Shown: positions 24,301 through 36,770, numbered from the stretch's first letter. The stretch is DNA of 64,000 nt from Xylocopa sonorina (GCF_050948175.1 NC_135206.1:3253670-3317669), one strand, 5' to 3'. Numbers and translations are program-made. Notes: generated by a model from the letters alone, not told the origin.

Positions 24301-25069
24301 AAACTCCACTTTGCAAAAAAAAAATAATATCCCCATCCAAGTCCCACTATCGCCACTGTCAGTCCCATAGCAAGTTTCCAAAGATCCTGTACGGCTTTAT
24401 CGAAGAGTTTTCGTCTCGCGCAGAGTTCCCTTACCGAAAGATTTGCGTGGCATCGGTGGCGATATATCTCGAGGATCGTGCTTAGTTCGCGGAGAACAGA
24501 AATCACCGTTGAATCGGTTTCCAGGAGGTACACGCTTGTCTCTCGCGGAGGCCCCCCTCGCAAAGGGCAGCGCGGGCCCCTCGCATGGCCGCCAGGGCCC
24601 CGTTCGATCGTGTAGGTGAAACGGTGTAGGAAGCTGCAACAGCTCGCTGGTGCAGAGCCGCCTCGTACGAGGCCAGATAGACATCTTCGCCGACTCTCCC
24701 GCCGCCGTCTAACTAATTGGCTACTGAATTACTGGGCGACATGACCAGTTATTGCTTCGTACCTCACCTTGGCTGGGTATATCGGATCCTGGATCTCGCG
24801 GTTCGCTGAGTACACCTCGCCTCGCCTCTTCTGGAACCCCACCGCCAACAGCAGCCAACTATCAACCGATTTTCTCTGCTTTTCCAACGCGATGCCTGTC
24901 CATTGGCTGCCTTTTCTGGCGGTCTCGCGCCTCTGATACCGCGATGGTATTAATGACGACCAGAGATACCTTGTCGATCGCGAAATCTTCGCTGGTAATG
25001 GAAGCAACTGCGAGGATAGTTGCGCCAAGACACGTGCACGCGATTATTTAAACCTGCGGCGCTCTTTGC
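24301..25069. other. No gene seen
   Basis: Unique sequence. Overlapping frames near 24397-25051 have no recognisable domain. Confidence 0.5.
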
Positions 25070-25079
25070 TTGGTTGGTA

Positions 25080-25440
25080 AAACACTTCTGATTCTCTCTA
25101 TCTGCAGTTTAGAGCTGTTGGAAATATTAGTCGTGATGATATTAGGTGTTCGAGCTGATGATTTTATTCTTTTCGCGATATCTGGCTGAGATTCGAGTCT
25201 CCTTATCGAATGATGACAATTTAAATAGAAAAGTGGTGTCTTCTTCGTGCTTGAAGAGGCTCAGTTCTTCTATCTATAGCTTGTGGATGCTGTTGTAAAT
25301 ATTAATCCCTGTTCGATCAGCTGATTTTACTTCTTTCAGAATCTGGCTGAGATTGGACTCTTCTTATCGAATACTAACGCGTTCTATTTCGAAAATAGAG
25401 AAGTGGACTCTTCTTCGTGCTCGAAGAGGCTCAGCAAGGA
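25080..25440. repeat. Two-copy tandem duplication, unit about 175-185 bp
   Basis: Both copies contain TTCT-TCTATCT, GCTGTTG-AAATATTA, GCTGATGATTTTA or GCTGATTTTA, ATCTGGCTGAGATT and CTTATCGAAT. In the first copy AGAAAAGTGGTGTCTTCTTCGTGC follows, and the second repeats it. Confidence 0.85.
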
Positions 25441-25995
25441 TCACTGAGGCTGAGAATCGCGAAAAAACGCAACGTGGCAGCGGATCGAGATAGGACACAG
25501 TCGGTGCCTAACGTTCGTTGCTGTATCGTTCGTTAAAATGTTGTTCCTTTTTTTTTTTTCTTTTCTCAGCCGCGATAGAGCTAGGCGGTACTTAATGTAG
25601 AATCGTTGTCCTCTTCGCAGGGGTTTCCGTGCGGCGAGTCAAGGCTGGTACAAACGTTGGTACCCCCCGGGTGATATACGACTTTGTGGGTGCTCGCGCG
25701 ATACGCCGCCACTAAAAGGCTTAACGAGCATCTTCGTACGCCACAGCAGTCCAGAGTAAACAGGACGTGGCTTATCTTGTCACGAAAAATCTGCGAAGGG
25801 AAGCTCCCGAGCCCGCTCTTATTTTTCTTACCCCCCTGAAGCGGTCCTTTTTTCCACTACCACCGCGTTGCACGGTCAGCCACGCCGTGGGCTTTCCGAT
25901 CTTCTGCTTTTTTTCGTTTTTCACTACTTTCGCGGAGTTCTGTTCTACCCCTCTTGCGATCGAAATTACCCTGCAGTCGGTTATGAGAACGTTAA
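25441..25995. other. No gene seen
   Basis: Unique sequence with a T-run at about 25549-25560. No gene recognised; the 114-codon frame at 25767-26111 overlaps the following repeat and has no domain. Confidence 0.5.
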
Positions 25996-25999
25996 CAGC

Positions 26000-26540
26000 G
26001 CTGGGGAGATTCAGTGGTGAGATTTTAGACTTCAGAGTTTCGATGGACAGAATTAATCATGGCATGGAGGATTTTGTTGCAATGCGACTCGTTCAGTGGT
26101 TTTGTTTTTAGAAATTGATTTCTTGGTTCGATGGTTTCTGAATAAATTTGAGAAAATTCTGCTGTTTAATGTTACATTGAAAATTATTCGAGGTTTGTGC
26201 TTTGAATCTTGGGGTAGGAATATTCATTGTTAAGTGGTTTCGTTTCTTAAAATTAATTTCATGGTGAATATGTGTTCTTCTTGATTCGATATAGTTTCAG
26301 AATAAATTTAGAAAAAATTCTGCTGTTTAATGTTACATCGAAAATACTTCAAAGTTTATACTTTGCATCTTGAGGTAGGAATATTTATCACTAAGTGGTT
26401 ACATTTTTCAAAATTAATTTCATAGTGAATCCGTGTGCTTCTTGATTCGACAATTTTAGACTGAATTTGAAAATATTACATTGAATGCTTCAAGGTTTAT
26501 ACTTTGCATCTTGGGGTGCAAATACTTGTCGTTCGACTAC
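26000..26540. repeat. Three-copy tandem duplication, unit about 130-185 bp
   Basis: Shared blocks are AGTGGTT-TTTT, AAAATTAATTTC, TTCTTGATTCGA, TAAATTT-GAAAA, TGCTGTTTAATGTTACAT and TTTGCATCTTG-GGT, present near 26090, 26240 and 26400. Confidence 0.85.
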
Positions 26541-26559
26541 TTCACACTTAGAAGGGGTG

Positions 26560-26915
26560 GAGTAGATATTACAGAAGCTTCTTTATCTCATGATTTAAAT
26601 ATATTAATTATAATCTTGAATAAAAAGAAGCTTACTGTAAGAATATAAAATCTTCCACCCTTAAAACAAACTTTCCTAAATTAAATATAATTATAATATT
26701 GAATAAACATAAGTTTGCTGTAAGAATAAAATCTTGCACCCTTTAAGCAACCCTTTTCTAAATTACTCTCAAATATTATTCAACTTCATTCAAATATATT
26801 AATTACAATCCTGAATAAAAATAAGCCTTCCATGAGAATAAAATCTTGCACCCTCGAAGCAAACTCTCTTAAATTATTCTCGACAATTATTTAGCATAAC
26901 TCGAACTCATATTGT
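26560..26915. repeat. Three-copy tandem duplication, unit about 90-115 bp
   Basis: Each copy has ATTA-AAT-TTGAATAAA, AAGC/AAGTTT-CTGTAAGAATA, AAAATCTT-CACCCT and CTAAATTA-blocks. Strongly A/T-rich. Confidence 0.82.
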
Positions 26916-28089
26916 CTCACAATTAATTACAATTTCAATTCAACGTCCCGTGAAATCGCAAAACGAGAAGAAAGTAAATTTCGTAGAAGGAAACTGGCAA
27001 GTTTTTGGCATCAGCTGGTCCCAGCGCGAGGCTCGTTAGTGGCAGGTGATCCTCGATACGAGGACGCAAGTTGGTTCCCAATGACGCGACGGTAACCACT
27101 GTGGCGCGTTTATTATGTTTATTATATTTATTGCGGCCCCAATTAACATTCGGCCCGTTACAAGCACCTCCGTCGGTCGTGCAGCGGTAATTACCCCGAT
27201 CTTAACAGGAAATTATTAACTCGAACGCTTCATTATCTCCTAATGAAGTAACGCGTATCGGCTGCGAGTGCTGATGGAGACGTCGCGCGGTTAATTGCTC
27301 CTTTGCAACGTGTGTCACGGCGCAAACGCGATCCACAGTTCCATACGCCCTCTGTCTGCTCTCCACAAATTAACTTCCGTCTCTTTAAGTTCAGTTAAGT
27401 GCGTTCGACGTGTATACTCGTCGAGCCAAATCTCTACTGCGTTGCGTTTCACTTGTCGCGCGAAATAAAAAATTACCATTCGCTACAGAAACTCGAAATC
27501 TCAATAAAATGTATATTCTGTAACAAAAAATAGAGAAGAATCGAGTGAACACATTGGATAACAGTGTGAGAGGTGATTTAAAGGGCCACGTCTGTTGCAG
27601 ACAGTGCAACATTTAATATATTGTAGTATAATTCTCTGGATAAATGTTATAGTTAATATTTATGTGGTATTGTAAGATATTTCTGAGGTCCTCGTGTTCG
27701 ATTTATCTCACAATCTCTCTAATTACTTTAGCAGTGGAGGATAAAACTAAATAAATTTTCCTAGTGTCTTCAACGCTTCCGTTGCCTCGTCCTTGATCTT
27801 TATCGAGGTCTTACCACCGCCTAGTGTATGTACTTTATTCTCACATTATTCACTTTAATAGAGGCTTGTAAAGTTGTTTTTTTGACATGGCCTCGCTTCT
27901 TTGTAGTCGAACCCTTTTGTGACTTTAGTGTGTGCGATTAGAATTTGGATCGAAGTTCTAAGAAGTGCGATGAGTTCTTCTTAATTTCTGTGTTTCAAAG
28001 TTCGAAGGTGCATGTTGATTCTTATTAATTTTTATGTGTCAAAATTGAAAGAAGTGCGGTAGTTGTTCTCAATTTTTATTTCTTAAAGC
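26916..28089. other. No gene seen
   Basis: About 1.2 kb of unique sequence. The 73-codon minus-strand frame at 27391-27612 has no recognisable domain. Confidence 0.5.
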
Positions 28090-28870
28090 TCAAAGCAACG
28101 CCATGGTACTTCTCAAAGTTCTAAGCACTGCGATGGCTCTTTAGTTTCGACGTTTCAAAGTCCCAAGCAACACGTCGAATCTTCTTAATTTCTACGTCTC
28201 AGAGCTGAAAGAAGTGGGATGATTCTTCTCAATTTCTACGTCTCAAAGCTCAAAGAAGTGCGATGGTAATTCTCAAAGTTCTAAGCACTGTGATGGTTCT
28301 TCTTAGTTTCTATGTTGCAAAATTCCAAGCACCACGATGGTTTCTTCTCAATTTCTACGTTTCAAAGTTCCAAGCACTGCAACAGATCTTCTCAATTTCC
28401 ATGTTTCAAAGTTCCAAGCACCGCGATGGTTCTTCTCAATTTCCACGTCTCAATGTTCTAAGCAATGCGATGGCACTTCTCAAAGTTCCAAGCAGCGCGA
28501 TGGCTCTTCTTAGTTTCTATGTTGCAAAGTTCCAAGTAACACGATAGTATTTCTCAATTTCTACGTCTCAAAGTTCCAAGCAATGCGATGGCACTTCTCA
28601 AAGTTCTAAGCAATGCGATAGCACTTCGCAAAGTGCCAAGCAACGCGATGGTACCTCTTAAACTTCCAAGCACCACGATGGCTCTCCTCAATTTCCACAT
28701 TTCAAAGTTCCAAGCATCACGTAAAACCTTCTCAATTTTCGCATCTCAAATCTCCAAGTACCACAATAATTTCTCCTCAACATCCATATCTCAAACTTCT
28801 AACCAATAAAACTACTATTCCTCCCAAAATTCCACATCCAAAAAACCTCCAATCTTTTCTAATCCTCTAA
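28090..28870 (+). repeat. 30/45-bp minisatellite (TTCCAAGCACCGCGA type), related to the 15-bp family
   Basis: Units begin TTCCAAGCAC-GCGATGG, continue TTCTTCTCAATTTC and ACGTCTCAAAG, and have spacings of about 30 and 45 bp, multiples of 15. The TTCCAAGC/TTCTAAGC head equals that of the 15-bp arrays. The right end is more degenerate. Confidence 0.85.
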
Positions 28871-29490
28871 CATCTCAAAGTTTCATCCCAAAACAAATCA
28901 TAAAGCAACAAAACGCGCTAAAATGCCTAATTTTTCCACAAGAGAAACCCAGTGAACATCCGTCCGCAGGAATGGCCCCGTTTCGTCGATGTTAGCGGTA
29001 CAACCGTGTCCTAACGCGGCAGTGGTACTGGCTGCCTCGACTATACGCGAGAATAACTGTAATGCACCGTACACTGACTCGAGGATACATAAATTTCTGG
29101 CGAACGGTGAAGCTGAGGAGCAAGAAGCGTCGGCTACGCCACTGAGAGAGTCGAGTCGCAGTCAGCCAGTCACGGTGGGTTCGCTGGGACCCTCGACTGG
29201 CATACAAATGAAGAGTATAAACATGTCGTCATTATCTACTGGATTTATAATAGGAGTACACCTAGGTTTCACGCACAGGTGGGTTGGTCCCAGAGTTTCG
29301 ACGGGCCTCACCTGCTCGCAAGCGTCCCGGACGCGTCCTGGAAGCGTTTAAAACACTTCGACGCACATTTCTGGCCACGCGATTCGCTCTCAGAAACACA
29401 TTTCCTTTTTTTCTCAATCGTTTACGATGAAATCTGGTATAAGTTTTATGTTTCGAAGTGAAAATGAAGTTTTTCTAAAAAAAAAAAACT
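28871..29490. other. No gene seen
   Basis: The 120-codon frame at 28989-29351 lacks a recognisable domain. Otherwise unique sequence. Confidence 0.5.
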
Positions 29491-29494
29491 TTTC

Positions 29495-29845
29495 GACGGC
29501 TATAACTGTCATTTGCTCAGCACATCAATTTTCTATTCCCTCAAGTAAATGACGGCTATAACCGTCGTATCGACCGTTATAGCAGTCATTTGTCTCTGGA
29601 TACTCAAATGTTCCAAAGTGAAAAAAAAACAATTAATATGCTATGTGGCATGCTGTCACTTTTTTCCTAGATATGTTACTCGATAATTTAACAAGTGTAT
29701 GTGTTAGTACACTTCGTATTAACGCAGTTCTTTTTTTATTGATTAAAATATGCGCGACGGTTATAACCGTCATTTGCGTACAGATCGATCTGACGGCTAT
29801 AACCGTCATTTGCGTATATATCGATCTGACGGCTATAACCGACAT
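29495..29845. repeat. Cluster of palindromic GACGGYTATAACCGTC motifs
   Basis: Six related 16-mers start at 29495, 29551, 29572, 29756, 29792 and 29828. The copy at 29756 (GACGGTTATAACCGTC) is a perfect palindrome, and most copies are followed by ATTTGCG or ATTTGTC. The last three are exactly 36 bp apart and form a small tandem repeat with a GATCGATCT or ATCGATCT linker. Confidence 0.9.
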
Positions 29846-29849
29846 TTGC

Positions 29850-30305
29850 GTTAAAGTGTTAAAACGCGTCTCGAACGTTCTTTCATCGATTTATCGTTCA
29901 TTCGAATGTTCAATAATCGTGAGAGAAATTATTCGCGTTGTCAAAGTGGAGGAATTATTTATTTCTCGAGAGATATTTTTTAATAATCGATTACTGGTAT
30001 TAGAAGAGGGTTGCGCGAGCTTGTTAAGGGGTGTCGATGGCACGTAGCCATTTTCTTCGATGGAATATCCGATCAGGCTCCTCTGAATCTCATTTTGGTG
30101 TGGCAAATATTTGTCGTCGCTTGAAAGTCGTGTTAGATGAGAGAGAATTGAATGTGTGTGTGTGTACGTTGGTTTAATTAATAACTATTTGAATGTTTAA
30201 AGTAGATGCAAGGTTTCTATTGTGAATTAGTTCAGTATTAGGTAGCAAATTTGTCGATTATGATGTGATTCTTGAGAATTTGATTGCAATGCGTTGTCTT
30301 AGGTT
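29850..30305. other. No gene seen
   Basis: Unique A/T-rich sequence with a short GT run near 30152. Confidence 0.5.
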
Positions 30306-30309
30306 GGAA

Positions 30310-30920
30310 AGGGCTAGTTAAGAAGCTTTGGAAGCAAAGCATAAAAGTTAAGGTGCTTTGAAAGCAAAGCATCGATAATTAGGAAGCTTTGAAAGTAAAG
30401 CATAGATAGTTAAGAAGCTTTGAAGGCAAAGCATAAATAGTTAAGAAGCTCTGAAGGCAAAGCATAAATAGTTAAGAAGGTCTGAAAGCAAAGCATAAAA
30501 ATTAAGGAGCTTTGAAGGCAAAGCATAGATAGTTGAGAAGTCTTGAAAGCAAAGCATAGAAAGTTAAGAAGCTTAGAAAGCAAAGCATCGATAGTTAAGA
30601 AGCTCTGAAGGCAAAGCATAAATAGTTAAGAAGCTTTTAAAGCAAAGCATCGATAATTCGGAAGCTCTGAAAGCAAAGCAGCAATAGTTAAGAAGCTTTG
30701 AAAGCTAAGTATCTACAGTGAAGAAAAGAAGCTCTGAAAGCAAAGCATCGATAGTAAAAAACCTCTGGAAATAAAGCATAGCTAGCTAAGAAGTTCTGAA
30801 AGCAAAGCATTGATAGTAAAGAAACTCTGAACTCAAACCATCGACACTCAAGAAGCTCTAAAAGCAAAATATCCATAATTAAGAACCTCTCAAAGCCAAG
30901 AATCCTCAATCACACAATTC
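30310..30920. repeat. 30/31-bp minisatellite (GAAGCTTTGAAAGCAAAGCA type)
   Basis: About 19 units of GAAGCTTTGAAAGCAAAGCAT followed by A-ATAGTTAA, spaced 30 or 31 bp. The TTTGAAAGCAAAGC core resembles the AAAGCAAAGC variants of the arrays at 4-8 kb, so a relation to the 15-bp family is likely but looser. Confidence 0.92.
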
Positions 30921-31240
30921 TCAAACCAAAAAACCACATCTTCACAACTATCACTCACGAATCAGCTACCCGAAAACCCTAATTACAATTTCCAAATTCC
31001 TCGTAGCCAGTATGACGGTTGGTACCAGCAATGGCGGACGCGTTGCCAATTTCGCACATATCCATAATTAAGAACCTCTCAAAGCCAAGAATCCTCAATC
31101 ACACAATTCTCAAAGCAAAGAACCACATCGTCACAACTACCACTCACGAATCACCTACCAAAACCCTAATTACAATTTCCAAATTCCTCGTAGCCACGAT
31201 GACGGTTGGTACCAGCAATGGCGGACGCTTACAGCCGCGT
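30868..31240. repeat. Two-copy tandem duplication of about 188 bp, little diverged
   Basis: Copy 1 runs from about 30868 to 31055 and copy 2 from about 31059 to 31245. Shared blocks include ATATCCATAATTAAGAACC, CAATCACACAATTCTCAAA, CCTAATTACAATTTCCAAAT and TGACGGTTGGTACCAGCAAT. Only scattered substitutions and small indels separate them, so the event looks recent. Confidence 0.93.
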
Positions 31241-31739
31241 TCCCAATTTCGCGTCCGTGGCAAGTTCGCGTATCTCCGTGGCGTGAATATCCGCTTCATT
31301 TTTCCCTCTCCGCTCGCGCTGGTCCGCCGTTTTCTTTTACGCCCCGGCCATAAAGCACGGGATTCGTGCCGCGGCGTAAAATAGCTTTATTATACAAAAT
31401 GCATGCAAATTATCTTATTTACGGTTATGGCCGCTAATTATATTGCGTGCTTATACACAAAATGTCAACGTGGCTGGAGAGAGCCGCGGACGTGTAATAC
31501 GTTTCACTTTTTACGAGGCGGGACCCAAGCGCGTGTGCACACGCGGCCGAGCGGACTTTCGTTGCCCTCGCGCGCGCAACGCGGGCTTTAACGATCGCGA
31601 GAACACCCAACGATAACCGTGCTCGACTCGTATCGCGATCTATACGCGCCATTATCGATGCCAATGTTATCATCGAGAGGTATTGGGGATGTTTAAGGGA
31701 CGAGGGTGTCGCGATTCCAATTTTTCTTGCGATGATCAG
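31241..31739. other. No gene seen
   Basis: Unique CpG-rich sequence with short overlapping frames and no domain. Confidence 0.5.
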
Positions 31740-31995
31740 GCCAAGTTTGAGAAGAAAATTAAGGAATTTGGAACTGACGAGCAGACTTGCTCTGAACTAA
31801 CAATAGACGAACTACTTGTGAGGAAATAAAAAAGAAATTTGGAACTGACGAACAGACTTGTTCTGAACTGACGACAGACGAACTACTTGTGAGAAAATGA
31901 AAAAGAAATTTGTAACTGACGAACAGAGGACGTGTGAGAAGAAAAAGAAAAAATTTAGAACAGACGAACAGACTACTTGTGAAAAGAAAAAAAAT
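31740..31995. repeat. Tandem duplication, unit about 70-90 bp
   Basis: Copies share GGAACTGACGA-CAGACTTG, TCTGAACT-ACGACAGACGAACTACTTGTG and AAAAAGAAATT blocks. At least three copies, the last ones truncated. Confidence 0.85.
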
Positions 31996-31997
31996 TG

Positions 31998-32180
31998 CAG
32001 CGTGTGAATTTTGAATCTTTAGCGTGTGAACTTTGAGCCTTTAGCGTGTGAATTGTGAAGCTTTAGCGTGTGAATTTTAAACCTTTAGCGTATGAATTTA
32101 GAATTGAACCTTTAACGTGTGAATTTTGAACTTTTATGGTGTAGATTTTGAATTTTTATCGTGTAAATTTTGAACCTTAC
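31998..32180. repeat. 22-bp minisatellite (CGTGTGAATTTTGAACCTTTAG type)
   Basis: About eight units of TTTAGCGTGTGAATTTTGAA-CC, mostly 22 bp, degenerating to the right. Confidence 0.9.
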
Positions 32181-33720
32181 TATAAAAAAATTCGTTCATA
32201 GTGAGACACGTGAAGCTCAGAAGCGAGTAAAGGGTGAGTAAAATAATCCTCTTGCGACTCTTTCTCATCATTGCTTCGCAACTCAACTACGAATGAAAAA
32301 GAAAATATAGTAAGGTTAAACAAACAAATATTTTTCTATAATTCATTCGATTAATTTGTACCACGATGTGAGATACTTGGAAGTCAGTTCGACCAGGAAT
32401 ATTTTTACATCTCCATCTGAATATATTTGAAAGATTCCTCGAATCGATTCAGCGAATCATCGCAATGATTAATCAACTTGGCAGTGAAGTTAAAGTTTGA
32501 GATACGAGATGACAAGAGACTACTGTAATCGAGTGAAACGTACGATTAACTCTTTCAACTTCCATGTCGAATGCGACTGGACATCGGTAAAGAAAATTAA
32601 AAAAAATTTCAGAGCTATACTTAATACATTTAGTAGACAAAAAATGATTTACAAGCAGCGATCGAGGAACGATCTTTTCAAGGTACAAAAATTCAGAGTG
32701 GAAAAGGTTAACGAGCTGGAGCAGACCAGCTGATCGAAGATCAAACTATTTACCATCGATTATACGAAAGGCGGTGATTATCGCCAGTTTAATTATACAA
32801 TGTCCCAATCAACCTGTCGACGATCATTACAGATAATTTACACGAGCGTAATTTTTATCCAGCTCTCAAACGTTCGAACGAAAGACACAAAAAGCTAAAT
32901 GAAACTTCTCGTCGCAGATCGTGTCAATCGACAGTAGACTCGATTCTGCGAATCTTTGTTTGCATAGAAAAGAATGATTCTCAGAACGAGAACGCAGCGA
33001 TTCTCTGAACTGTTTACACGTCCACGGTAGTTCATAATTAATCGAGTGTTCCGCGTATCGAGACGAGGGTCGCTGAGCACACGCGACAATTCTAATTGCG
33101 CGCGGCTGGTCTCGCGAAATCGACGAGGAACGTCGCACGGAATCGCAGCAGAAGTTGAGCGTCCATCGACGCGTCTTGTCGTTCGAATTAGCATAAGACA
33201 GACGCGTGTCAGCTGGTAATAACGCCTCGATCGTTTCGAATACCCTGTAATAATAGCTTCATCGAGATACAGGTTGCATCCTCGATGCAACCGTCGAGTA
33301 AACGATTCGATGTTTAATAAACGTGCACCAGCGAGCTCGATGACGCATGGAAAGGACACTCGTTCGCCAGCCAGCGTTGGATGATTCAACGATCGCAGGT
33401 ACGTGTGTCTCGTTGCATAATCGTGCTCGAGTCGTATTTTATCCACGCATAATCGAGCGCATTTGTCAAAACGCGATATCGACGTGTAGGTTAGGAAAAA
33501 TGGCGACGTGTTGCGATGTTAGTTGCAGAGGTGTCCGCGCGCCCTCGTCGCAATTAATATTAAAGTGTCACGTTGTAGTTACGTATTCAGAGACACGGAG
33601 GGTATTCACAGTCGAACGACTTAGCAATTGATTCGATGTTGGAAATGATGTGGAGCGGGTTCAGGTTGCTGGTGTGGAGTGAACGATCTTTTAGTGTGAT
33701 CTTGATGAAGCAGTGAGCGA
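32181..33720. other. No gene seen
   Basis: About 1.5 kb of mostly unique sequence. The 183-codon minus-strand frame at 32895-33446 is Arg-rich, has no recognisable domain and overlaps other frames of similar length, so I do not call it. Confidence 0.5.
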
Positions 33721-33724
33721 GAGT

Positions 33725-34420
33725 TTACTTTTGAGTGCTTTGAGTGCTTAGCTGGTTTCTCAGAGTGGGTTTTCTGTTTGCTAGGATTTTAAGCGCGAGT
33801 TTTCTAAGTATAAGGTTTCTGAGCGCAAGTTTTCTAAGTAAAAGGGTTTTAAGCGCAAGGTTTTTGAGCGCAAAGTTTCTAAGCGCCAGGTTTCTGCGTG
33901 CAAGAATTCTAAGCGCGAGGTTTCAGCGCGTAAAGATTCTAAGCGCAAGGTTTCTAAGCGCAAGGGTTCTAAGCGCAAGGACTCTAAACGCAAGGTTCCT
34001 GCGTGCGAAGATCCTAAGGCGCAAGGTTTCTAAACGCAAGGTTGCTAAACGCAAGGTTTCTGCGTGCAAAGATCCTAAGCGCAAGGTTTCTAAACGCAAG
34101 GTTGCTAAACGCAAGGTTTCTAAGTGCAAGGTTTCTAAGCGCAAGGATTCTAAACGCAAAGTTTCTGCGTGCAGGGATTCTAAGCTCAAGTTTTCAAGCG
34201 CAAGGTTTCTAAACGCAAGGTTTCTGCGCGCAAGGATTCCAAGCGCAATTCTCACGTACGCAAGCATCCCAATCGCAAGTTTTCCGCGCGTAAGGATTCT
34301 AAGCGCAAATTTCCGCGTGTGATCTTTCTAAACGCAAGTGTCCTGCACGCAAGGATTCCAAGCTCAATTCTCCTGGACGCAAGCACCCCATCGCAAGTTC
34401 TCCACGCTCGAACACGAACG
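33725..34420 (+). repeat. 15-bp minisatellite array 14 (TTTCTAAGCGCAAGG type)
   Basis: About 45 units of TTTCTAAGCGCAAGG, TTTCTGCGTGCAAGG and TTGCTAAACGCAAGG. A 75-bp higher-order block (34010-34060 against 34085-34120) is visible. Both strands have long open frames. Confidence 0.96.
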
Positions 34421-34778
34421 CAGAACCGCAGAGACAGACGAGATCATCAAGAACTGCTTCGAAAATCCGCGTACGCTCGCGAGATCGTCGATCGGTGGTC
34501 GCTCGCAACCGGGGCACAGTTTTATCTTGGCTGATGGTTAACGAGACGCGGCTCTCGTATTCCGTGTACCACCGTTTCTGACGGCAAGTGTCACGATCCG
34601 CGTATTCGTATCTGGCTGGCGTTTAACGCGGCTAAACACGCGAATAAAGATGCGACGGTAGATACGGAAATAAATATGACCTGGGCCGTGGCGAGTGCAT
34701 TCCAGGTACCGAATACAAAATTACGTCCCGTATCTAAACTGCGCGCGGCGTTATGGCCACAAAGAGAGAGAGAGAGAG

Positions 34779-34809
<31 letters not shown>

Positions 34810-35205
34810 AGGGGCCAGTATCCGCGATCTTCAATGCGCCCGCACTGAAACGTAGCCGCGCATTCGAAATCCACGGCATAATACGTCTACCAGCGGGTTC
34901 GACTCTCTTAAAATACACAGCAGCTTGTTGTTCGCCGTTGGATCCGAGCCGAATAGGTTAGCTCGACAGCTCGCCTTCGAAATTTATAACATCGACTGAG
35001 GCGCACGCACGGGGTTGCCACTCTGTTGTCGGTAGAAATCGTAGAGATCGATTCTGTGGTTGACTGTCTTTAATACCTGGTCGAGTTTTGGATTTCTATG
35101 TGCTGGTGATCGTGGTGGTTGCTGAGGCGCGAGATTGGGGCTATTTAGTGGTGTTAAGTATGATTTGAGAGATTGCTTTGGGGTGGTTTTATGATTGGGA
35201 TGCTT
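34421..35205. other. Gene-free interval with a long GA microsatellite
   Basis: A GA run spans about 34762-34810. No gene is recognisable; frames crossing the run are simple Arg/Glu. Confidence 0.55.
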
Positions 35206-35720
35206 GCACGCGAGATAATTGTGTTTAGAAACCTTGCATGTAGGAAACTTGCGCTTAGGAAATTCACAGACCGAAAACTTGAGCTTAGAAACCTTGTACG
35301 CGGGAAATTTGCACTTAGAAAATTCACAGACGGAAAAGTTTGAGCTTAGAAACCTTGCATGCAGAGAACTTACGTTTAGAAATCTTCTACGCAGAAATCT
35401 TGCGCTTGGAAATCGTACACTTAGAGATTTATCGCTTGGAAATCCTACGCTTGGAAGTCTTCTGCTTGGAAAGTTAACGCTTGGAAGTTTTTCGCTTAGA
35501 AATCTTAAATTTAGAAATCTTACGCTTAGAAATCTTCTGCTTCTAAAGCTAATGCTGAGAAATTTTACGCTTAGAAATCTTCTGCTTAGAAATTTTCAGC
35601 TTAGAAAACTTGCGCTTGGAAAATTTAAACTTGGAAAACTTGCTCTTAAAAAGCTTGCACTTGGCAAACCAGAACTTAAAAATCTCGCACATAAAAATTT
35701 TCGCTTACAAACCTAACTTC
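35206..35720 (-). repeat. 15-bp minisatellite array 15 (TTGCGCTTAGAAATC type)
   Basis: Units TTGCGCTTAGAAATC and TTCTGCTTGGAAAGT correspond on the minus strand to GATTTCTAAGCGCAA. A higher-order repeat of about 60 bp with TTCACAGACGGAAAA is present at the left end. Confidence 0.95.
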
Positions 35721-36265
35721 CACTCACTTAAATCAACAACTTCAACACAATCAACCATCTTCCACACAGCTATTCAACATCCATCGCAACAGAGACTCAC
35801 AGAAAGAATTTTTCACAGAATGTTAGGCGTTCGAAAAACGCGTGAAGAATGTGAAACTGAAAAAATAAAAAATGCCAGGCTCTGCAGGCGCGTTTGAATA
35901 AAACATTACGCGAAGTAAAAACCGTGGACGGTATCTTGTAACGCGGTCGTCGATATGATAACGGATACGGGTAATTAATTTCAGCGACACGAGAGTTTAT
36001 CGGTCAAGAACCGTGGTCGCGTTGCCCTCGGAGGGTGCGACGATCGGGGAAAACCGATCGTCGAGCGGCAAATCCAATTACATAATTGTCGCACCGATTC
36101 GACTGTATTACAGGGACTGAGTCGTTAGTCCCTGTCGTAAACGGGCGAAAATCCAGCTGCGGACGTAATAAAATATTATTGACAGGGCCAGGTGACCTGT
36201 AGACCGAATTAACTCTCGCAGTTTCGCTTTACGGGACTTTAAACACGCTTTGGAAATTCCATTTC
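35721..36265. other. No gene seen
   Basis: Unique sequence without a recognisable gene. Confidence 0.5.
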
Positions 36266-36329
36266 ATCGTTGCGAGCTTTTACACCTCTGAAGAGTCTCC
36301 ATTTTTATTATACTCATTCCATAATTAGC

Positions 36330-36770
36330 AGAAACTCAACACGTAATATTCGTAGTCTCAAAACTATTACAAACACAAGCTTAAAACACACAAAAACCAA
36401 AAAAAAGATAAAAAAAAAGCAAAGGAGTATTTTAAATTCATCGAAGACGTCAGAGAGGGTTGAAATAGTGTACAAACACACGATTGAACATAGAAAAATC
36501 TCAATAAAGAAAAAAAAGAGCAAAGGAATTTTTGAAGTCCATCGAAGACGCCAGAGAGGGTTGAAGGGTTGCACAAACACACGTTGAAGACTTCATCTTT
36601 ATTAAAACCACCCTATAATTCTTATAGACTCGACTTATGGCGATTCATAGTCCCAAAACTACACTCTCCTAAGGATATAGAAGAATCAAATACTACACAC
36701 CCCCTGAAAAAAAAGAACGAAGGAGTATTTCAATTCGATCGAAGACGCCAGAGGGCCTCGAAGAGGACGC
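36330..36770. repeat. Three-copy diverged tandem duplication
   Basis: Copies share AAAAAA-AGCAAAGGA-TATTT, ATCGAAGACGCCAGAGAGGG (about 36440, 36543, 36740) and ACAAACACACG. Unit length varies from about 100 to 200 bp. Confidence 0.8.

Noticed and set aside
32895..33446. A 183-codon minus-strand frame
   Set aside because: Arg-rich composition, no domain, and competing frames on the same bases; no splice or start evidence.
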